From: Pelagibacteraceae bacterium AG-390-A23
GTDB taxonomy: Bacteria; Pseudomonadota; Alphaproteobacteria; Pelagibacterales; Pelagibacteraceae
Reading direction: 5' to 3'
Length of the DNA stretch: 36,636 nucleotides
Assembly (NCBI GenBank): GCA_003279775.1
Contig: QCGW01000010.1
Coordinates: 1-36,636, forward strand
Made by a program: the position numbers and the translations under genes. Numbering within the stretch: the first letter of the stretch is position 1; the number at the start of each line of letters is the position of its first letter. The notes under the pieces are model-generated. The model did not search any database. It was not told the DNA's origin and worked only from the letters and a program-made list of their open reading frames with translations. Positions 31,513-36,636 of this stretch are shown here, piece by piece.

Positions 31513-32652
31513 TTATCCGTTAAGTAATTTAATAGCGTAGTTTAATTGATTATCAGTATCAGTTTTTATTCTAAAATCATCACCTTCTTCATTTACTTCA
31601 ATATCTGGTCTAACACCTACTTCAGAAATAGATTTTCCAGAGGGAAGATAATATTTTGCGACAGTTAATCTGATAGCTCCACGATTTTTTAAAGGAATAA
31701 TTGATTGCACAGAACCTTTACCAAAGCTATTTTCACCAACGATGATTGCTCTTTTGTGATCCTTTAAAGCTCCAGCAACAATTTCAGATGCAGATGCTGA
31801 ACCATAGTTAATTAAAACCAATAGTGTTTTTCCATCGGTAATATCCCCTTTTTTTGCAAACCATTTTCTATTTTCAGATTTTTTTCTGCTTTTTGTTGAA
31901 ACTATCTCTCCATTTTCCAGAAAAAAATCTGTTATCTTTATTGCTTGAGACAAAAGACCCCCAGGATTATTTCTTAAATCTAAAATAAATGAATTTAAGT
32001 TTTTATCTTTTCTAAGTTTTTTAATTTGTTTTTCTATTTGATCACTACTGTTATCATTAAATGAAGTAAGCCTGATGTATCCAATATTTTCATCTATAAT
32101 TTCAGATTTTACAGATTGAACCTGAATAACTTCTCTTATGATATTAAATGTTAACGCTTTTCTTTCACCTCTTCGCCTTACTGTTAACTCTATTCCAGAA
32201 CCTACAGGTCCTCTCATTAAATCAACAGCTTCACTTAATGATTTTCCTTGAACCTGAACATCATTTATTTTTACTATGTAGTCACCAGCTTTTAATCCAG
32301 CTCTGGATGCAGGTGTATCATCTATTGGTGAAATTACTTTTACCACACCAGCCTCCATGCTAACTTCAATTCCTAGTCCACCAAACTCACCACTGGTTTC
32401 TGTTTGCATTTCATCAAAAATTTTAGGGGACATGTAGGATGAATAAGGATCTAAGGATTGTAAAAGTCCATTAATCGCAGAATCCATGCTTTCAGATTGA
32501 TTGAACTCATCAACATATTCTTTATTAATTTTTTCTAGAACCTCACCGAAGAGATCGATTTTTTTATAAATATCAATTTCGGCTGAAATAACTGTTTTAT
32601 TTAAATAAAAAACACAGAAAAGAATTAATAATAAAAATTTAATTTTTTTCAT
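31513..32652 (-). CDS. ctpA: Carboxyl-terminal processing protease, S41 family
   Basis: A periplasmic or membrane-anchored serine protease that trims protein C-termini. I chose the ATG at 32652 (379 aa) because the protein then begins with a signal peptide (Met-Lys-Lys, then a hydrophobic run to about residue 24) and because ATGA joins it to the rsfS stop. An in-frame upstream start at 32688 would put 12 charged residues before the signal. A PDZ domain covers about 90-170 (GGLGIEV, GLKAGDYIVKIN). The catalytic Ser287 (NYGSASASEI) and Lys312 (SFGKGSVQ) are 25 residues apart, as in characterised Ctp proteases. rlmH and the envC-like peptidase gene often found before ctpA in alphaproteobacteria are absent here. 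Confidence 0.93.
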   Translation of the reverse strand: MKKIKFLLLILFCVFYLNKTVISAEIDIYKKIDLFGEVLEKINKEYVDEFNQSESMDSAINGLLQSLDPYSSYMSPKIFDEMQTETSGEFGGLGIEVSMEAGVVKVISPIDDTPASRAGLKAGDYIVKINDVQVQGKSLSEAVDLMRGPVGSGIELTVRRRGERKALTFNIIREVIQVQSVKSEIIDENIGYIRLTSFNDNSSDQIEKQIKKLRKDKNLNSFILDLRNNPGGLLSQAIKITDFFLENGEIVSTKSRKKSENRKWFAKKGDITDGKTLLVLINYGSASASEIVAGALKDHKRAIIVGENSFGKGSVQSIIPLKNRGAIRLTVAKYYLPSGKSISEVGVRPDIEVNEEGDDFRIKTDTDNQLNYAIKLLNG

Positions 32653-32999
32653 ATCATCACTTTTTCTTTTGGAATTAGCTCTGACCAAATTTTTTCTAAT
32701 TCATAAAACTTTCTTTTTTCTGGGTGAAAAATATGAACAATCAAATCAATTCCATCAACAAGTTTCCATTCTCCACTTTCTTTACCTTCAATTTTTGAGT
32801 CTTTTACACCGTTATTTTTAAGTTTTTCTAAAACTTGTTCTGATAAAGATTGTATATGTCTAGATGAAGTTCCACTTGCTATGATCATGTAATCAGCCAT
32901 AGAACTTTTGTCTTTAAGATCAATAGTTACGATGTCTTGAGCTTTATTGAGATCTAGCGTGTTGATTACAATTTCTTTTAAGTCTGAAATTTTGTCCAT
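32649..32999 (-). CDS. rsfS: Ribosomal silencing factor RsfS
   Basis: RsfS binds L14 on the 50S subunit and blocks subunit joining when nutrients are short. The 116-aa length is normal. Family segments are DIVTIDLKDKSSMADYMIIASG (about 22-43, in conserved blocks), SSRHIQSLSEQV, GEWKLVDGIDLIVHIFHPEKR and FYELEKIW. It starts 18 bases after nadD, a conserved nadD-rsfS pairing, and its TGA overlaps the ctpA ATG. No truncation. Confidence 0.95.
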   Translation of the reverse strand: MDKISDLKEIVINTLDLNKAQDIVTIDLKDKSSMADYMIIASGTSSRHIQSLSEQVLEKLKNNGVKDSKIEGKESGEWKLVDGIDLIVHIFHPEKRKFYELEKIWSELIPKEKVMI

Positions 33000-33017
33000 T
33001 AATTGATTTTTAGATTA

Positions 33018-33539
33018 TCAAATTTTTCTTAATTGAGAAGATGAAATGTTGACTTTATTAAACTCAATAAACTCTAGATTGGCCTTACTAAGTTGCTTAA
33101 ATGTCTTTGATTTTAAAGAATTTTTTTTATACCCATGTCTATCAAAAACTAGAATGTTACATTTTTGTGAAATTAATTTAGATTTATGCCATTTATGAAA
33201 ATTAATAAGGTTGTCGGCACCCATTAAAAAATAAATTTCAATGTTTTTATCTTTTTTTAAATGATTGATTAAATTTATAGTTTTATTTGATTTAATAATT
33301 TTTTCATAAAATTTAACCTTAATAAATGAATTTGTACTAATTATTTTTTTACAATATTTAATTCTGTCAGCAACAGATGTCTTGCTCTCTATTTTAAATG
33401 GATTTTTTTTTGTAATTGCCCAAATAATTTTTTTGAGTTTAAATCTTTTTTTTGCTTCCTTAGAAATTGCTAAATGTCCTTTGTGAGCAGGATCAAACGA
33501 TCCGCCCAATACACCAATTTTTATTTTTGTGTTATTCAA
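33018..33539 (-). CDS. nadD: Nicotinate-nucleotide adenylyltransferase, short form
   Basis: NadD adenylates nicotinate mononucleotide in NAD synthesis. The 173-aa protein has the nucleotidyltransferase motif GGSFDPAHKGH at residues 14-24 and KKNPFK near 44-49. YFLMGADNLINFHKW and the terminal NISSSQLRK supply the other binding segments. The usual ISSSxIR motif is followed in the family by some 20-30 further residues. Here two stops (TGA TAA) come one residue after RK, so the C-terminal helix is missing. The gene starts one base from the proA stop, in the standard proBA-nadD-rsfS order. Identification is firm despite the short tail. Confidence 0.93.
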   Translation of the reverse strand: MNNTKIKIGVLGGSFDPAHKGHLAISKEAKKRFKLKKIIWAITKKNPFKIESKTSVADRIKYCKKIISTNSFIKVKFYEKIIKSNKTINLINHLKKDKNIEIYFLMGADNLINFHKWHKSKLISQKCNILVFDRHGYKKNSLKSKTFKQLSKANLEFIEFNKVNISSSQLRKI

Positions 33540-33540
33540 T

Positions 33541-34791
33541 TTAATTTCTTATTTTACCATTACTAGTAATTTCATATTTATATGAAATCAATTGATTTAA
33601 ACCCACAGGACCTCTCGGTGGTAGTGTATTAGTAGAAATACCAACTTCTCCACCAAATCCAAATTCACCACCATCAGCAAATTGAGTTGAGGTATTATGC
33701 ATTGCAATTGAGCTTTTAACATTTTTTAAGAAATATTTTGCTGTTTTTTTATTTTTTGTAATGATGGAGTCAGTGTGCATAGTTCCGTATTTATTAATAT
33801 GCTTAATTGCCTCTTCAGAATTTTTAACAACTTTAACAGATATTATTGATGCTAAATATTCAGTTGACCAATCTTTTTCTTTTGCAGGATATACTTGGCC
33901 TTTGTAATAACTCTTCAAAATCTTATCGCCAATTATTTTACAACCACTATTTTCAAGTGCCTGCAAAATAGGATTACTAAATTTTTTGACTATATTTTTA
34001 TGAATAAGAATAGTTTCAGTCGCGCCACAAATACTTGTATTTCTTAATTTAGCGTTATAGACAACTTCTTTAGCCATTTTTAATTCTGCATCTTTATCTA
34101 TATAAGTATGACAAAGCCCCTCTAAGTGGCCAATTATAGGTACTTTGGATAATTCTAAAACTTTTTTAACTAAATTTTTTCCACCACGAGGTATGATGAC
34201 ATCGATATATTTTTTCATTTTAGAAAGCATAATATCCACAAGCCTTCTTTGTTTTGAATCGATAAATTGTATAAAGTTTTCATCAACTTTATTTTTTTTA
34301 AGTGCTTTTCTAAACAACTTAGCTAAAGCTTTATTTGAATTTATGGCCTCAGAGCCTCCTTTCAAAATCACTACATTTCCAGATTTAAAACAAAGACTAG
34401 CAACATCTGAAGTTACATTTGGTCTACTTTCATAAATAACACCAATAACTCCAATTGGTATTGAAACTCTTTTAATATTCAAACCATTTGGTCTTTTCCA
34501 TTTTTGTAAAGTGCTATCTATAGGGTCCCTTAATTTAGCTATTTTTAAAATAGAATTTATAATTCCATCTAATTTATTTTCATTTAAATGAAGTCTTTTG
34601 ATTAAGTTTTCTTTTAAACCTTTTTTTCTTGCGTAATTAATATCTTTTGAATTTTGATTAATAATAAATTTTTTTTCATTCTTAATTAATTTCGCGTAAT
34701 CATTTAAGACTTTATTTTTTACTTCAGTTGTAACTTTATACTCACTAGCTTTTCGAGCTTTTATTCCAATTAAATTCATATATTTAATCAT
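33541..34791 (-). CDS. proA: Glutamate-5-semialdehyde dehydrogenase (gamma-glutamyl phosphate reductase)
   Basis: ProA reduces gamma-glutamyl phosphate with NADPH in proline synthesis. In 416 aa it shows PIGVIGVIYESRPNVTSD at 112-129, CFKSGNVVILKGGSEA, IIPRGGKNL, and the catalytic Cys255 in LRNTSICGATET, ending with FGFGGEVGIST and PPRGPVGL. The start at 34791 abuts the proB stop. A second ATG four codons in (34779) is equally possible, and neither has a strong ribosome binding site. Together with proB it makes the proline pathway apart from proC. Confidence 0.97.
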   Translation of the reverse strand: MIKYMNLIGIKARKASEYKVTTEVKNKVLNDYAKLIKNEKKFIINQNSKDINYARKKGLKENLIKRLHLNENKLDGIINSILKIAKLRDPIDSTLQKWKRPNGLNIKRVSIPIGVIGVIYESRPNVTSDVASLCFKSGNVVILKGGSEAINSNKALAKLFRKALKKNKVDENFIQFIDSKQRRLVDIMLSKMKKYIDVIIPRGGKNLVKKVLELSKVPIIGHLEGLCHTYIDKDAELKMAKEVVYNAKLRNTSICGATETILIHKNIVKKFSNPILQALENSGCKIIGDKILKSYYKGQVYPAKEKDWSTEYLASIISVKVVKNSEEAIKHINKYGTMHTDSIITKNKKTAKYFLKNVKSSIAMHNTSTQFADGGEFGFGGEVGISTNTLPPRGPVGLNQLISYKYEITSNGKIRN

Positions 34792-35898
34792 TTAAATTTC
34801 CACCATATCATCTTTATGAATAACTTCTGATTTTGCAACATAGCCTAATAATTTTTCAATTTCATTAGAGTGATGACCCATAATTTTAGTCACCTCATCA
34901 GAAGTAAAGGAACTTAACCCTCTAGCACATTCATTATTTTTTTTATCTAATACTTTAATATGATCACCTTTGTTAAATCTCCCCGAAACTTTTCTAATCC
35001 CTGCTGCTAACAAACTTTTTCCAGATTTTAGTGCTTTTTTAGCACCATCATCAATTATTAAAGCTCCTTTAGGTGCTACAGAACTTATTATCCATTTTTT
35101 TCTAGCATCTAACTTTGAAATTTTTGTACTAAACCAGGTACAATTATTTTTTTCAATTATTTTTGAAATAGGATTTGAATATAGTCCATTTGCAATAACC
35201 ATACTAGTACCAGCAAGCTGACATATTTTTGCTGCTTCAATTTTTGTATGCATACCACCACTTCCATATTCATTTACACCTTTAATATAAATATTTTTTA
35301 GATCTTTTTTTAGATCATCAATCTTCTTTATTAGTTTAGCATCATTAAAAATTTTAGGATTTTTTGTATACAAACCATCAACATCAGATAATAAAATTAA
35401 GGTATCTGCGTTTGTAATTTGCGCAACCCTAGATGCCAATCTATCATTATCTCCATATTTTATTTCACTCGTTGCAATAGTGTCATTTTCATTGACTACA
35501 GGAATAAAACCAAGTTCAAAAAGATTATCAAAAGTTCGTTTTGCATTGAGAGATCTTCTTCTTTCCTCAGTATCTTCTAATGTAAGCAAAATCTGAGAAA
35601 TATTTAATTTATATTTTGCGAAAGTTTGTGAAAATAAATTCATCAGCTCTATTTGACCAATAGAAGCAATAGCTTGACTCTTATCTAATTTGATATTTTT
35701 TTTATTATAATTCATTTTCTTGCAACCCAAAGCTATAGCACCAGAGCTAACAATAACTACTTTTTGATTTTTATCTTTTAATTTTTTAATATCTTTTGCA
35801 AAACTAGATAACCATTGTTTCCTAATTTTTTTATTTTGATCAACTAGGAGAGATGATCCAATTTTGACAACAATTATTTTAGAGTTTTTAAGATACAT
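34792..35898 (-). CDS. proB: Glutamate 5-kinase with PUA domain
   Basis: ProB phosphorylates glutamate, the first and feedback-controlled step of proline synthesis. The 368-aa protein has an amino-acid-kinase domain (about 6-255; VKIGSSLLV, IVSSGAIALG, VNENDTIAT, YGDNDRLASRVA, LLSDVDGLYT) followed by a PUA domain (about 275-365; KGALIIDDGAKKAL, LLAAGIRKVSG). The PUA domain is the full-length form seen in many bacteria. Its ATG lies 11 bases inside the end of obgE, so the pair is translationally linked. Confidence 0.97.
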   Translation of the reverse strand: MYLKNSKIIVVKIGSSLLVDQNKKIRKQWLSSFAKDIKKLKDKNQKVVIVSSGAIALGCKKMNYNKKNIKLDKSQAIASIGQIELMNLFSQTFAKYKLNISQILLTLEDTEERRRSLNAKRTFDNLFELGFIPVVNENDTIATSEIKYGDNDRLASRVAQITNADTLILLSDVDGLYTKNPKIFNDAKLIKKIDDLKKDLKNIYIKGVNEYGSGGMHTKIEAAKICQLAGTSMVIANGLYSNPISKIIEKNNCTWFSTKISKLDARKKWIISSVAPKGALIIDDGAKKALKSGKSLLAAGIRKVSGRFNKGDHIKVLDKKNNECARGLSSFTSDEVTKIMGHHSNEIEKLLGYVAKSEVIHKDDMVEI

Positions 35899-36636
35899 AA
35901 GACAAAAGCTTTGCTTTAATTTTTGATACAGATTCTTTTTCCAGAGTTGTCATTGTCATAATCTCACAATTTTTACCCTTTGAAAAATGATCTATAACTT
36001 CATTTACTGTTTCTTCATCAATCAAATCGACTTTATTAAGCACAATTAGTTCTTTTTTTTCTAATAACTTTGCACTGTAGCTTTTTAATTCATTTTTCAC
36101 CTGATTATAAGACTCATTCAGGTCTAAGTTGGTGACATCAATTAAGTGTAGTAAAGACTTACATCTCTCTATATGTTTTAAAAATTGTATCCCTAAACCT
36201 ATACCTTCGTGAGCACCTTCAACTAATCCTGGAATATCTGCAATGGTAATTTCTTTATCATCGTAAGAAGCCACGCCAAGGTTTGGATTAATAGTTGTAA
36301 ATTTGTAATTTGCAATTTTTGGACTTGCGTTTGTTAATGCTGCTAACAAACTTGATTTTCCCGCATTTGGCAATCCAATAATACCGATATCAGCAATTGT
36401 TTTTAATTGAAGCCATATTGTAAATTCTTCTCCGGTAGTGCCTTTAGTAAATTTTCTTGGAGCTCTATTTGTAGAACTTTTAAATCTTGTGTTTCCCAAA
36501 CCTCCTTTTCCACCAGCAGCTGCAACATATTCTTCACCTTTTTTATTAAAATCAAAAAGAAGAGTTTTGTTATCTTCTTCAAATACCTGTGTACCTAGAG
36601 GAACTTTTAAAATTAAATCTTCACCACCTTTTCCTG
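35888..36636 (-). CDS. obgE: GTPase ObgE/CgtA, N-terminal part beyond the window
   Basis: Obg is an essential ribosome-associated GTPase involved in 50S assembly and stress response. The reading frame stays open to the window edge, giving 248 codons. It begins inside the glycine-rich Obg fold (GKGGEDLILKVPLGTQV, then AAAGGKGGLGNTRFKSS) and continues with the G domain: GLPNAGKSSLLA, the switch region TTINPNLGV, DIPGLVEGAHEGIGLG, and LNKVDLID. The true start lies past 36636; the internal TTG near 36499 is a leucine within the conserved glycine stretch, not a start. No extra C-terminal OCT domain is present. The gene leads the proBA-nadD-rsfS-ctpA-rppH run. Confidence 0.97.
   Translation of the reverse strand, partial: GKGGEDLILKVPLGTQVFEEDNKTLLFDFNKKGEEYVAAAGGKGGLGNTRFKSSTNRAPRKFTKGTTGEEFTIWLQLKTIADIGIIGLPNAGKSSLLAALTNASPKIANYKFTTINPNLGVASYDDKEITIADIPGLVEGAHEGIGLGIQFLKHIERCKSLLHLIDVTNLDLNESYNQVKNELKSYSAKLLEKKELIVLNKVDLIDEETVNEVIDHFSKGKNCEIMTMTTLEKESVSKIKAKLLSYVS

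Noticed and set aside
36407..36598. Small + strand open frame opposite obgE
   Set aside because: It overlaps conserved Obg and G-domain coding sequence and is Phe/Ser/Cys-rich without motifs.

Overview
The window is a gene-dense, strongly A+T-rich bacterial chromosome segment with almost no intergenic DNA. Gene content and order (trmD-rplS, mdh-sucCDAB-lpdA, priA-atpHAGDC, obgE-proBA-nadD-rsfS-ctpA-rppH) are alphaproteobacterial. A complete dmdA/dmdB/dmdC group for dimethylsulfoniopropionate (DMSP) demethylation, together with minimal spacers and A/T-biased codon use, points to a SAR11-type marine organism (Pelagibacterales, 'Candidatus Pelagibacter' or close relative). This assignment is inferred from content and style, not from a database match.

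Layout on the + strand (about 1-31,046), one long co-directional run: (1) trmD and rplS, translation genes, the latter with a repetitive Ala/Glu/Pro tail; (2) leuC-leuD-leuB for leucine synthesis; (3) a DMSP block of dmdC-like acyl-CoA dehydrogenase, dmdB-like CoA ligase, an unassigned alpha/beta hydrolase and dmdA; (4) asd; (5) sdhCDAB, mmsA, mdh, sucCD, sucAB and lpdA, which together cover 2-oxoglutarate to oxaloacetate apart from fumarase; (6) priA; (7) a 108-base gap, the largest in the window, with a candidate terminator and promoter; (8) atpHAGDC, the F1 sector of ATP synthase. On the - strand (31,038-36,636), converging on atpC, lies obgE (cut by the window end)-proB-proA-nadD-rsfS-ctpA-rppH, with abutting or overlapping ends.

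Functionally, DMSP is demethylated by DmdA. The resulting methylmercaptopropionate is activated by DmdB and oxidised by DmdC. Carbon and reducing power then feed the neighbouring TCA enzymes, succinate dehydrogenase and ATP synthase. The DmdD-type hydratase of the classical pathway is not present here; a hydrolase of unknown substrate sits in the cluster instead.

The points most worth a second look are: SdhC/SdhD subunits that keep the quinone-site residues but lack both heme b axial histidines (SdhD has no histidine at all); the hydrolase translationally coupled to dmdA; a PriA that appears to lack its winged-helix region and has altered motifs; a NadD that stops right after its last nucleotide-binding motif; and a perfect inverted repeat across the priA start codon. 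I see no tRNA, rRNA, CRISPR array, insertion sequence, prophage or riboswitch. Apart from the 108-base gap, no stretch over about 40 bases is non-coding.
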